DNA of 64,000 nucleotides from Nereocystis luetkeana (GCA_031213475.1 JARUPZ010000018.1:62001-126000), one strand, 5' to 3'; positions 1 to 11,990 are shown, counted from the stretch's first letter. The notes: generated from the sequence alone by a model not told the origin. Translations and numbers: made by a program.

Positions 1-1132
1 GTTGTCCCTTTCCTATTGAAAGCAACCGGCATCCAAGTCGTGAAACCCCCCGCACCATGCCCGGCAAGCGCCCTGGTCAACACCCCAAAGCCTCAACCCA
101 CCTAGCTTAACACGCGCATGATTCCGCACTGATCGCGAAGAAACGGCGAAGCTTCGACCGGTCACAGTAGTCAGCCCCGGCCACGCCCACAGCCCAGGGC
201 GCGTTTTCGGTGTCTGCTGTGCCACACCAAAAAAGGGACATGCTAAATGCACAAAAATAACTGTTGATAGCAAAATCAGCAACACCGCCGAAGATACCAA
301 TGAAGAACCCCGAAGAACCCCTGTTGTTCGTCTTGCTCCTTCCTCTCATGCCGCTCTTCATACCTTGCCCCGCCTCCCACCGCCGGTCCCACTCCGGCGG
401 TACCGTGCGACATCTACAGTACGGCCTGCTGACACCGCGCATCCGGTCTCGTTAGACGTGGAGTCGCACATCGCGAGAAAGCTCCGCCCCCATCCGAATG
501 TTTGCCTGGTAGATGAAAACTCGACGTGCTCCGTTCCGGCATTGTAGCGATGCGAGGGCCTGTGGTCATACGACTACGGTCATGCATGGCATGAATACAC
601 CCCCCCCCCCCCCCCCCTCCACTCCCCCCAAAATCAGTTGCGAGTTGCGCCGGTCTGGTGGTAGTTCGGAAACTTGGTTGCGCGCTGACCCCGTCCCTTA
701 CGTACAAAATGTGCCTATATACAAACGTCACACGACGCGCGAAGACGGCCACCGTTCCTCGCACGCGCGACGCGGTTGCTCGACGAAAAAGCACGCGAGC
801 CGATCCCGACTTTTCCATCCACGTACCAAGGCATCGTCAGGAAGCACCGGTGCGCGCCGGAGCGCAGCACACCGCTCCGCCTCAAACACTTCACACACCA
901 TGGTTGCCGCCACTACTCCCGTTTTCAGGTTACTCGCTGTCTGCCATTTTCGGAACCGTATCAATGTCCCCGAACCGTGACCCTGACATCCGGGAGTTCA
1001 AGCGCATGGGAAGGCTCCACTGTACATAGTTCTTCCCATCCACGCCCCCCCCCCCCCTCTCCCCACCACCGCAGCCACCGCCGTCGCCACGACAACATCA
1101 CCCCCTTACCACCTTCCTTGGTCTTGCGTAGA
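1..1132. other. Downstream flank of the ChaN-like gene, no gene seen
   Basis: No ORF here resembles a known protein. Two long C-runs (about 600-617 and 1047-1058) recur as a theme across the window. Part of this stretch is presumably 3' UTR of the minus-strand gene. Confidence 0.5.
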
Positions 1133-4100
1133 TCACGCGTTGGATCCTGCACCCCTTTGCGGCGGCCCTATCTCGAGCTGCGTGAAGTACACCCAGTCCG
1201 CGAAAGAAACTCCCGGGGGGTGCTCGATGTCCGGGAGCCCCTCCGGCGTCCACCCGACGCTCACAGGAACCACGGTGAAGGGTTTCAGTCCGGTGCGGCG
1301 TTCCACCCGGTCGGGGATGCCATCGCGCGCTTGCACGTGCCCGTTTCCCGCAAGAAGAACCATTCGCCCGCCGGCCTTCTTAATATACCTTGGAATTGAG
1401 TTATGGCGCGGGGAGAAAAGGTGGGTAAATAAAAAATATCGTACGATGAACGATGGGCCTAAGTGACGGTCGTGGGCAGTCATTGGCCGGCACATTCCGC
1501 CGCAAAATAAAATATGTTTCTTTGTCCGATCTGCGGTGTCACCGAGAGGTCTTCTCTACAACCAAGTGTCGAAATCCGGTTTGCGATTACCCACAGCTGG
1601 TCGCATTTCGAAGTTGTAGTTTTGCTGTTAGCCCATATATACCTGGTATAGCCCTCGCGGGAAGCGCATGCCTGCAAACGTTCAATCACGAGATTATTAC
1701 AACATATCACTGCACCCCCAAGAGAAGCATCGAAGCATGGGGGTTCGCGACTTTCGTCCACCGCAAACGTCTATTACGGGGGACCATAGCAAAAAGGACC
1801 TACGTTACAAATAAAAACCTACATATTTCCCTATGTTTACAAAGAAGATTTCGTCTTATTTACTATGGTCTCCCGTAATAGTAACATAGATGGGAAAAAA
1901 GACACTCACTGGCTGGTAGTCTCCGCCATGTACTCGTCCCACAATGTCTGCGCCTCGTACATGCGACCCATGGCCTCGCTGTCTATCCCTCCCCCGTGCT
2001 GAAAGCCGTTGATGGTGTCCTCGAAACGCCGTCGATGTGCCTCCTGTCCCAAGTCCATCTCAGGGAGAACCTCCTTGATTCGCTTTGGCAGCCCTGCCAT
2101 ACCCACCTGAGGAAGGCAAGGGCCAGGAATTGAAGGCAAGCTACCGTGAGCGGGCGTGACATTATTTCATGTATCAATGGCGCATCCTCCTCAACATTTG
2201 AAACACAGCAAACCAGAGCAAACTTTGAGGGCGGGGGTGGTGTTGATAGTGGATCCTCCTGGACACGTACAAGCACACGCGTCGCGACTGTACGGCCGAT
2301 GCTGGGTTCGGTATATATCCTGGATTTGTAGCAGTGACGCTATAGGGGCGCTTGAGGGTTGCCCGCCGGGTCAAGCGGCGGGCCGATATGACGGTCGGAC
2401 AGAAGCCGTCCTTTTTCACACATGATACATATGTCACACGAAGCAGGACCTCAAAGGGATTCCGGTTGTTAGATTGTTAAAACAATGATCGTATTAGACA
2501 ACTCCCGGCACATGGCTCACGTTTCCACACGAAGGTGCGATAGGTGCATGCCATTGGCGAGAACGAGGGGGTTGATTTACCGCGCGCTTCCACGGTACCG
2601 CACCAGGCACTCATGCACTCATGCACTCCACACGCCAAACCAAGAACGAAAAGCATGCCTGCTTCGCGGAATCAGCGTGCGTTTGCCATATGAGACAGGA
2701 GGAAGAATCCGGAAAAAAACTACACACCGGCGATAAGAGCTATACACCGTACTACACCCATGTACGTACAGGACACCAAGCCAGTTGTTCAGTTACAACG
2801 GTAGGTACAACAGAGTGCCAGGGACAGAGAAAGGGTATCGCGTGCCCGCACTTTTCTGATCGGCGGAGGCTTTATTCAGCAGGGCCCGCCGCAAGTCCGC
2901 GCGTTACAGCTGGCACCACCGCAGCAAGCCAGCAGCGACTTGGTATCGCATTGTCCACTCTGCCAACCGGACTACAACGTGGTATCTCTGCGTCGTGGTT
3001 TCGTGACCACAGAGCTAGTGTCTCTCCATGATAAAGACTCGGCAGGGACACTGGCTGTGACGGATGTCGACGGGTAGAAAGAACGGTTTAATGTGAACAA
3101 CACACACATGCGCACCATATGTTCGTACGCTTGGTGAGTGTTGGGGTCGGTCAGGGGTACAAAAAACATTTTTCTCTCACCCTGTTGATGAGTTTCAGCA
3201 GAGACTGAGGCGCATTCAGGCCCACCAGCCGGATGCCCTGCTCGCGCGCGTAGCGGAAGATCTTGGCATACTGGTTAAAGTCGAACCCCCAGGTCTGGTC
3301 CCATTTCGTCTCCATTTTAAGAATTTGCAGGTCGCCGTGGTTGAAAACGTACCGGTCGAGAGGTCCCTGTAGACAACACGGCGCGCCGATACGAGCAGGG
3401 GAAAAAGGAGACAGGACGAAGGAAAATGCGAGGTTAGGCAGAAAAGCAAAACGACAGCAGTGGCGGGTGGGGGGGGGGGGTTGCTCTTTCTTCGTGTTGA
3501 GCGAATGCATCATTCCCGCCATCGAAGCACGCGGCTGGCGTTGGGACAACAACAGTAGCGTTATATTCGAGTTCTGCACGCGTGCGTCCACCACGGGCGA
3601 TCTCCGCAACATCCTCAGTTCTACCACTTCAATATTTCGACGCATGTTACTGGTGTATTGACCAAGCGGGAGCCCCCACACACCGTACCCAGTGGTGGAG
3701 CACACGTAATTTCGCCGCAAGACCGGGGCCTTGCAACGCTGCAGATACCCTGACGGATGTTTTTTTTTTGTTCCTGGTCTATCTGCAGCTCGTCGATCAT
3801 GGCGACGGATCAGACGGGCCCAGTCAGCTCCGCAAGGCGCCTGGACGGAGCGCGCGGCACGGCGGCAGAGGTCGACCTACGCATCAAGATTGCCCTTCTA
3901 CAGGAATTCGGTGCACCGAGTTTCTGTGCCAGGACTCTCTTGAAGAGGAGGCCGATCTCTGCCGCCGTGTCGCCCACCGCACGTTCCTTCATGATCCGAC
4001 GCTGCTGAGCGAGTTGGGTTCGTCTGGGCCGTCGCCATGATCGATGAGCCGCGGACAGCAGACAGCCTTAGCGGGAGAGGGCGTCAAATGTTTCATCCCA

Positions 4101-6413
4101 CGCTAATGGAGAAGAACAACGGACTCGAAGACACCCGGTACTACTGCTGCACGTGCTGGATTCGCATAAGACCCTTTTCTGACCTTTCCGCGAGGTCACC
4201 GAAGCGCGTAGTAGTGGCAATACTCCTAGTATTAGCTTTTCTTGCTATTCTATTTTTTCGTTTCTTGAATTTCCACAGGGTGCCCTCCGTTTCATTGTCG
4301 TGCATGCAATTAGTGTTAGTACGAAGTATAAGGTGAACGAATGACATCCGCATGACCGTATATGATAACGCGCCAACGGGCTCGATGCCCGGCGGTCTTT
4401 CTCGGAACACGGATAGCTTCGTTGATGACAGGCCTGACTGATTGCGCCACAGGGCTGGCGCGCGGCGCGCATTAAGTTCGCTCTCTCCCTTACCGGGTAC
4501 CGGGTAATATTTAGCATACGCAGCTCGTACGAACACATATATTGTACCAAGGTAGGATGGAGTACATACGTACAGTAGTACCGCGTAAGAGTATGGGAAT
4601 CATTGAGACACCTGCCATTTATGTCCTGCAAGAATGTGGTACCCGTCGCGTTGTTACCAACCCTCCCTTTCTTTGTTTCAACTTTATGGACCAAACGAGG
4701 AAGAATAAGGTCCCGGGCACCTGGCTGTTGGACGGGTATCCGTGTACCCCCCCGCCCAGAATAGCGTACACCCGCCCCGGTCGGTGAAACCTCAACGAGC
4801 TTCGTCCCGGATGGTCATACGAATACGGCCATGCGTGACATGAGCCCCCCCTCCCCCCCCCCCCCCCCCGCAAGAATTGGCGAGTGTTCGTTGGCCACGC
4901 GTACTCGGCGGGGTAAATATACACTCGTGGCAGGCTAGCTACCTGCATGCAACCTCGGAAAACTATTTAAACTATTTTCCAAATATAGGCACACGCACGC
5001 ACTCCCCGAACGCAGCGTGAGATTTCGTCTTCCTCATAGGCGGAATGTATATCCTGCATGAGCCCATATATATACATAGGTTGCAAAGATAAGTTTCGAC
5101 GAAATCCTTGATGTAAGCTTTTTTTTTCTTTTTTTTTCATGTCTGGTACCTCTGACACACTACGAGTATAAGTTGTGTCTGGTATAACGTACCAGGTACC
5201 TGGTATTTTCTTTTATAAAAAAAAAAAAAAATGCACTTCAGCTGTGCGTTCAACCGATCGGTCGATACTTTGCAAGGTGCGTGAACCGTTCGCGCAATTT
5301 CCATTATTTCCCCCGCGAATGACTACTGGCCGGTGATTCCTCCGGATGCTACCACGGTCGACGAGACGATAATACTTACAGCAGGCTCGATTTCCAATTG
5401 ATTTCGGCCAGCACCATCTCGTGCACTGAAACAGTAATGCGCACGTGAGGGCCGTGGCACACAAGACGATCGAAAGTTTGTTTACAGCAGTTCACACGTG
5501 AGGGCTATAGGGCACACACGACACTGGAAAGTTTGTACCCTGGTATGATACACGTCATCCTGTTGCCTGGCACGCAATTATGTACGTCGTACGCCCTGCT
5601 TGCTGATGTGAATCGTCACATCGTCACTGCCGTCTGTACAACTGCAGTATTATACATACGATGTCAGTGCAGCTCCGTCATTTCGACAAACTAAGGTGTC
5701 TTGTCAGTCCCCAGCTTGCGTTCGCATCATGCTTCACACACCTGCTGCTGACGATAAAACATTTCCAGCCCGATGGCCAGAGGCTCCCCCAGCGACCCGG
5801 TCACGCCGTGAATGGCCTTGATGACGTTGAACTGCATGCGGTGGTGCAGGGGGTGCGTGTGCGTCTCGCCAAGGCAGACGATCCTCTGCGAAAACCCCAC
5901 CCTCCCTGGCACGATCAAGCGCTCAGGCTCCGCCGGCACGAAGCTCCTCTTGCGGGTGTCAAATATCCGCTCCTGGGTGACATCGTACGACGGTGGGGCG
6001 CTCGGTGCCGTGAGAATCTTGGCGGCCAAGCCGACCGCGACGATCGCGGTGGTGCCAGCTAGGAACCCCTCGCGCGTGACGCTGTCGCCGGAATGTGATC
6101 CACGAGGCCCACCGCCGTTAGTCGAGGATGACGACGACGTTGTGGACATGGACAAAGGTGGGACGCGATGCCTCGTTGCCGCACCCCGAGGCTCTCCTTG
6201 CGCTGCTCCTTTCGCACCCACTCCGGAGAAGCTGGGCAACGAGAGGAAGAGGGCTGGGACCGGCAGCGTTGCTGGTGGTGGCACGAGGAAGGCTTGGGTG
6301 CCTCCGTTGCTGCTGATGCACATCAGCAGCAGTGGAAGCATCCGCAGCAAAATCGTTGCAAGTCGCGGACGAAGTGGGAGGTGACGCAGCTGTCTGTCGA
6401 GACTTGACAACAT
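1133..6413 (-). CDS. ChaN/Tiki-like (DUF399) protein, predicted plastid-targeted, four exons
   Basis: Four exons join in frame on the minus strand: 6413-5742, 3366-3181, 2106-1910 and 1388-1133, with GT-AG introns of about 2.4, 1.1 and 0.5 kb (phases 0, 0, 2), giving about 436 residues. Exon 1 has the LGETHTHPLHHRMQ motif and IGLEMFYR; exon 2 has PLDRYVF, WGFDF and VGLNAP; exon 3 has MAGLP, then FYEAQ-like MYEAQTLWDEYMAE; exon 4 has RMVLLAGNGHV. These are the ordered landmarks of the ChaN family, whose bacterial member binds haem and belongs to the Tiki/TraB fold. The N-terminus has a basic stretch, a hydrophobic run and GGTQA|FLVPP, matching the heterokont plastid signal with Phe after cleavage. 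A second hydrophobic segment (FLAGTTAIVAVGLAAKIL) follows and suggests thylakoid lumen or membrane delivery. I chose the ATG at 6413 because it gives a basic n-region; 6500 and 6341 are alternatives. Haem or iron handling in the plastid is inference. Confidence 0.85.
1774..1878. mobile_element. TA-flanked MITE, copy 1 (105 bp), in intron 3 of the ChaN-like gene
   Basis: The element starts TTACGGGGGACCATAG and ends with its near-perfect inverted complement. TA flanks both sides (1772-1773 and 1879-1880). Two more copies lie at 13855-13959 and 29583-29696. Terminal inverted repeats plus a TA target duplication fit a non-autonomous Tc1/mariner-type element. No transposase is present. Confidence 0.85.
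2945..3115 (+). repeat. Dispersed repeat R1, copy in intron 2
   Basis: This stretch shares the blocks GTGGTATCTCTGCGTCGTGG, TCGTGACCACA and GATGTCGACGGGTAGAAAGA with copies at about 48003-48240 (same strand) and, inverted, 39065-39395 and 39460-39690. No coding potential was seen. It may be a SINE-like or LINE-tail-derived repeat; the class is unknown. Confidence 0.7.
3790..4052. repeat. Diverged 260-bp palindrome in intron 1
   Basis: Two arms of about 125 bp face each other around CGGTGCACCG (about 3909-3918). The outer ends both read CGATCATGGCGACGG followed shortly by CAGACG. Inner blocks CACGGCGGCAGAG and ATCAAG/TTCAAG also match. Arm identity is roughly 70 percent by eye. It could be an old foldback MITE or an inverted duplication. 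Confidence 0.7.
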
Positions 6414-7190
6414 TGCAGAGATAGTTGCCCTTGCCCCTTTCAACCAGTCCGAGAAATGCGGACGATGTCGAAAGCACAACCAATGAATGGTTCCCAGCAC
6501 GGGTGGGTGGAAATGGCGAGGATACCTTCACGGGCCGTGGCTGGGTCGGCGGCGTTGTACTCGTACGGCGAGAGGCGAGAGTTGTTCCCACAATAGGTTT
6601 ACACTCGGAGAATGGCGTTTCTGAAATGGGGAAGTTTCTGACAGTTCCGTGGGGGCTTTTTCGCTCTCGCTCTCACATGCGCTTGGCCCCTCTCGCTTCT
6701 CGCTCACGTCGTGCGCCCTGCGTCGCACTATGACTAGAGAACAGTTGAGACCTCTCCTCTGGCGCGCCGTAGTCGGAGATCTAGATGACGATGGCATCGT
6801 CCTGCCACAGGTGGTAGGTAGGTAACGAGTTGGCAAGCTTGTGCGCACCCCCCCCCCCTACATGATGCCCCCGTATATATACTGGTATGCCGTTTTTTTT
6901 GGCACGTGCCTTTTGCCATGGGCACATTTGCCCGAATTAAAAATCTTGTGCCTTGACTGAAGGTAGGCACGCACGCACGTGCCAACGCCTATAATAACTC
7001 GGTTAAACCGTGCTGGCTGGTGTGTATGTACTCCAGCTTGGTGAAAAAAAAACGTTTCAATGAAGCTACGTACGTGTACAAAAAAATAGTATAACAAAAG
7101 AGTTGATTGGATATTTTATTGTGTTTTCCATTATCACGAGTAAACACAGCGGTAGAAGTACTGAGTTAGTTGCGTACAGACAGCAGTGCG
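6414..7190. other. Upstream flank of the ChaN-like gene, no gene seen
   Basis: The stretch presumably contains the promoter and 5' UTR of the minus-strand gene. I see no convincing TATA element. No ORF is recognisable; a C-run lies at about 6849-6858. Confidence 0.4.
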
Positions 7191-7195
7191 GGGGC

Positions 7196-8965
7196 TTTCA
7201 TGGTGCTGTTCGTTGTGGACTCATGATGGTGCTGTTTACGGCGCTTTCATAGCACCTTTCTTTGCTGAAAGTGTCACGGAGAGGTCCACGAAAAAGCCCC
7301 TTTACGTGTCCCATGGGAATCCCACATGAAATACGTTCACACCTAGGACAGATCAGATCCCATTTTCGGGATCTAGATCTTTTGGGGCAGATATATCCCT
7401 GATCTACAGGGATCTGCGGGATCTAGATCATGTTTGCTGTATAGGATCTGTGCAATCTAGATCCTATGTACACGTTTGCCTGGGTGGGATCTGTGTGATG
7501 TACATCTTATGTAGTACATGTTCCTGTGTGTGGGATCTATGTGATCTAGATCTTACACACACGTTTGCCCGGGCATGATCTGTGTGATCTGCCTGATCTG
7601 CACATGTTTGATTGGTGCGATATAAATGATCTGCGAGATCTAGATCATATATGCCTGGAGGGATCTGCATGATCTAGGTCTTACATACATGTTTCGGTGG
7701 GTGAGATCTGCATGATTTAGATCATACATGTTTCGCCAGTTGGGATCAGATCTGCGTGATCTGCAGATGCTTCATAAAGTGGGATCTGTATGATCTAGAT
7801 CTTACATACAGGTTTCACCAGGTGGGGTCTGTATGATCTGGGTGATCTGCACACGTTTGCCAGGTGGGATCTGTATGATCTGCATGATCTGCCACATTGT
7901 ACTCGCAGATGAAGATGTACGTGTTTATGTTTGCTCGCGGGTGATTATTTTCGTTGGCTCGTGTATATCGGAACCGCTATTTACGAGATCTGACATACAT
8001 TGACGACATCGCAGTCTACGGTGGTGGTGGCGGCTAGCAGCTCAAGCTCCCTCCCATCAAGCACACAGCCACAGCTGCACAAGCACGCCGTCGCTTACAA
8101 ACCACGTACGGCATGACAACTACTGTCGGGGGCGGCAGCTCTGATAGTGGCACTGGGGCAACAGATGATGTCGGCAGCGGGCCGGAAGTGGGTTTCCCGG
8201 CGGGTCCCGGAGGCGAACCGATCGAGTTGGATCTTGCACACACATTTGGCCGTGTGCGATCTGTGTGAGCTAGATCGTACACACACGTTTGCCCGGGTGG
8301 GATATGTATGATCTAGATCTTACATACATGTTTTGCCAGGTGGGATCTGCATGATCTGCGAGATCTGCACATGTTCGCGAGGTGGGATCTGTATGATCTG
8401 CGTGATCTGCACATATTTCACCAGATGTTGTCTGTATGATCTAGATCTTGCATACATGTTCGCCCGGGTATGATCTGCTGCATGATCTGCCTGATCTGCA
8501 CATGTTTGCCTGGTGGGATATATATGATCTGCGAGATCTAGATCATATATGCTTGGAGGGATCTGTATGGTCTAAATCTTACATACATGTCTCGGTGGGT
8601 GGGAGCTGTATGATCTAGATCATACACACATGTTTCCCCAGGTGGGATCTGCAGATCTGCGTGATCTGCACATGTTTCAGAAGGTGGGATCTGTATGACC
8701 TGCCTGAACTGCACATGTTTGCCGGATTGGATCTGTCTGTGTGTGATCTCCATGATCTGCACATGTTTCGCCGGGTGGGATATGTATTATCTAGCTCTTG
8801 TGCACGGCACAACTTTTACGTACCTGTGAAAAAGGGTCTAGATGATCTAGATCCTGATCTGTCCTAGGTGTGAAATCCATGGAAGGAAGAGGCCATGAAA
8901 AAGCACCACGAGAGCACCACACGAAAGTAAGTCCATAACGAACAGCACCATGAAAGCTTCATTTA
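7196..8965. repeat. Inverted arms enclosing the GATC satellite
   Basis: The left arm (about 7196-7368) and right arm (about 8846-8965) are diverged inverted copies. TTCACACCTAGGACAGATCA on the left is matched inverted by TGATCTGTCCTAGGTGTGAA on the right. Farther out, CTTTCATGGTGCTGTTCGTT is matched inverted by AACGAACAGCACCATGAAAG. The whole block looks like one foldback-type unit whose interior is satellite. Confidence 0.75.
7365..8800. repeat. GATC-rich satellite, about 43-bp monomers
   Basis: Degenerate head-to-tail monomers start GGTGGGATCTG, carry two or three TGATCT blocks (often AGATCT), and end ACATGTTTCGCCA. Spacing is 42-45 bp. The array is interrupted at about 7905-8225 by unrelated sequence. 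ORFs across it are by-products of the repeat. Confidence 0.85.
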
Positions 8966-10040
8966 GTAAAGAGCCACGAAAGCCCCATCGGAGCACATTA
9001 ACCCGCATGAAAGCCGCACGAAAACCCTATGGAGCCACCATCAGATCCATGCACCAGGTCCGCCATGAAAGTATCATGCATGGTGAAATACGCCCGATGA
9101 TCGCACTATGAAAGTCGCACGTATGCGCACGTACCTCCTCGAATCCCCATCAAAGGACCGTGAAAGCGCGTATACTCCCACGAAAGCACCCATCCGGGGA
9201 GGTAATGAAAACACCACGAGAGCCCCACGAAAGCGCAAACACCTCCATGAAAACACCACAAAGCCACACAAAACACCAATAAACGCCAAGGAAGCGCAAT
9301 CACCTCCATGAAAGCCCCACGAGAGTCCCATGAAAGCCCATGCATCTCCACGAAATCATCATGTGGGAGCCCCTGAAGTCACCAAGAAAGCGAATACACC
9401 ACCTGTTGGATATATACCACTATACCCTTCAGCCCCCATCGACACGTGGCTGGGAAGGCTATTATACGTGAGTTAACCCTAAAACGAACAAAATGTGCAC
9501 GTTATGAGTTTGTCTTCGTCTCGGCGTTGATGTCCGAAGCGACCTCCTCGCCACGCGATACTGGTGATACTTCTAGAATAATCCGCTTTCCCTTTTTTCT
9601 TGTCTCCACCACCCGTGAACGCGATGTGATCCTCGAAAATCGAACTCATCATGCAGGCTCTTATTAGTGGGTGATGCCTTTTAACCTGCGAAAGCACCAT
9701 GAACGTTGCATGGACGGCCCTTGAAAGCATCACGAAAGCACCATGGACCCCATGGAAGCGCCATGAAATTACCAGGAAATGATATTAAGACGTCACGCAA
9801 ACACCATGGGAGCCCATGAAAGCCCCAAGAAAGCCCCATGGAAGCGCATACACCACCACGAAAACAGCATGGGAGTACCATGGCGATTTTAAATAGATGT
9901 ATGCGTCTTCTTGGGCTTTCTTAGTGCTTCGATGGTACTTTCATGGTGCTTTCATGACGGTGTATACGCTTTCATGGTGCTTCCATGGGACTTTCATGCG
10001 GTTTTAAGGCGGTTCCGTTTTCATGGGCTCTCATGGTGCT
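8880..10040. repeat. GAAAGC/CCATGAAAGC short tandem arrays, switching orientation
   Basis: A degenerate motif of about 10 bp (ATGAAAGCACCACGAAAGCC) repeats at 8880-9400 and 9690-9880. It then appears inverted (GCTTTCATGG) at about 9910-10040. The spacer 9420-9680 has no recognised content. Confidence 0.75.
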
Positions 10041-10575
10041 TCCATTGGCTTTGATGGGATTGGGCGTGGGGGGAGCTAGCCCACCCAAGTCGATACCTGG
10101 CGCGGAAGGCTCGCGCGAAGTAAAGCCGCAACCTCGAACGAGGTAGACGCCCATGGTGCTGCGGCTTATGAGGCTGTTTCCATTGGCTTTGATGGGATTG
10201 GGCGTGGGGGGAGCTAGCCCACCCAAGTCGATACCTGGCGCGGAAGGCTCGCGCGAAGTAAAGCCGCAACCTCGAACGAGGTAGACGCCCATGGTGCTGC
10301 GGCTTATGAGGCTGTTCGGGCAAGCGCGGTCGAGACCGGTGGCTGGTTGCGGAAGATCGGAAAAGGGAATCGGTAGTATCACCGCTAGCCGAGCCTTTAC
10401 GATATTCCAACATGTAAACATAGGTGACAAGGAGTCCCATCGAGTGCTGATGAATGTGAGCGTTGTGCTCGCCGACCGTAGGTATGTTCTCGAACACGTA
10501 CGTTTTGGTCCGACTATGCGCACAACGTGGCAGATCAGAGGTATTTGTCCTGAGCTTCTGACATGAGGATCTCAT
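9990..10575 (-). pseudogene. Decayed gypsy RNase H/post-RNase H fragment
   Basis: In broken minus-strand frames the stretch reads MLEYRKGSASGD, then YLVRGCGF and PGIDLGGLAP. These align with LEYRKGGANGNADFLSRLP and FLIRACGL...PGVGLGRLVP of gypsy element 1 (18627-19205). It is a separate, older fragment with frameshifts and an internal tandem duplication. Confidence 0.7.
10041..10316. repeat. Exact tandem duplication, 2 x 138 bp
   Basis: 10041-10178 and 10179-10316 appear identical by eye, each running from TCCATTGGCTTTGATGGGAT to GCGGCTTATGAGGCTGTT. The unit is part of the decayed gypsy fragment. Since the surroundings are heavily mutated, the duplication must be recent. Confidence 0.92.
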
Positions 10576-11594
10576 TTTCTCATCGAAAACATGACTTCAA
10601 AGAAATGTGTCCGCGCGACCCAACCAACATAGCGCCAAGGCTAGTACTAAAAACGCAATACTATTAATAGTGAAAGTATCATAGCAACCAGCAGTTGCTG
10701 ACTTGAGGAGCTCAACCGCGGTCAGAAAATGCCAAGCCAAAAAGTGCAACCGCTACCGTGGGGTGAGTCACCAATGTACGCTAAGGTCGAAGGGGAGGTG
10801 GTCGAGGTTGCGGAGGTGGGAACGCTGAGGGTAGTAGAGGTGGTGGCAGTGTTGGCCGGGGGTCCCTAGGGGGAGAAGGAGGCCAGTTGTTGGGGCCGCG
10901 AAGACCTGTTGCGAGAGAGAGTGTTGTGCGCGTTGTTGGTTGTTGACGTATTTGTTCCAGCGGGAGTGTTGAGGGTTGTCCAAGGTGCCATCGAAGTGGA
11001 GTCCCCGGGAGTCGTTGTTGCGCTTCAAATGGTGGCGGGAGGATTTGTGCTGTACTTGCCACTCGTACTGTTGACGGTGGCACGAACGCATGCGCTACTG
11101 CCAACTTTGAATTCATCGCTGTGTAACTACTGTACGGCTTTGTACTGGTTTCCGTAACGTGTTCAATTTTTGTGCTTCCCATCAACGCACAGTTGACGAC
11201 ACATACAAATACCCACCAGCACGAATTTACGGCGAGAGCTACAACATATTTTGCAACAGGACTACAGTACTGTACACTACAGTGTATATACTGTACACAC
11301 CGAGCCATGTACTACGTACTGTACTTGTAACTTGACGGGGCTGCGGTTGCCCGGGTCTGATGGGCGCAGCACGCCATAAAATGGTGAACCCCTGGCCGCA
11401 AAACGATGAAAACCAACCTGAATACTTCGGGTCTAGTATGACATAAGGTTTGTGGCCAGATTACGGCACAGTGGTGCCTTGGCCAACGAGCGTTACCGAC
11501 ACACCTTGCACAGTGGTAGTCCCGTGTAAGGCGACGGTATGATACGTATTCTCAGTTTGCAAAACCGAGTCTCCATTTTGGTAATTGAAAATAT
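10576..11594. other. Unrecognised stretch with a Pro-rich minus-strand ORF
   Basis: A minus-strand ORF at 10781-11308 (175 codons) ends in a Pro-rich run encoded by a GGT/GGA-rich tract. Nothing in it matches a family I know. It may be chance or an exon; I see no splice-supported partner. Confidence 0.25.
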
Positions 11595-11601
11595 GTCTGC
11601 C

Positions 11602-11637
<36 letters not shown>
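11595..11637. repeat. (CTGT)n microsatellite
   Basis: About ten consecutive CTGT units, with one CTGC variant at the start. Confidence 0.97.
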
Positions 11638-11744
11638 CACATCCCTGATATTTTCGAACTTATATTGGTACGTTCCAATTATCGATATATTAGGCCGTTA
11701 CAAATGATATTCGCACGACGTATTCGACTCTTACAGACCGTATA

Positions 11745-11990
11745 TACTGAAACATACCATACCACCAGCCAATATTTAGCCATAAAATACATCCACCACA
11801 CCGCACCATCATACCATACCACCACCATACCAAATCACATACCGTGATTTTTCCATATATATACTATATCAAACCGTACCATCATATCATACCAGCATAC
11901 TATATCACAAACCGTGCCACACCGCACATCATGCCGCACCGTACCGTACCACGTACCACACCACGTACCATACCATGCCCATGCTGGGCC
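11745..11990. repeat. Degenerate TACCA/ACCAC simple repeat
   Basis: Irregular repeats of CATACCA, CACACC and CGTACCA fill the interval. No coding content was seen. Confidence 0.7.

Noticed and set aside
7365-8800. Regularly spaced repeats that could suggest a CRISPR array
   Set aside because: The monomers are contiguous and degenerate with no unique spacers, and the window is eukaryotic.
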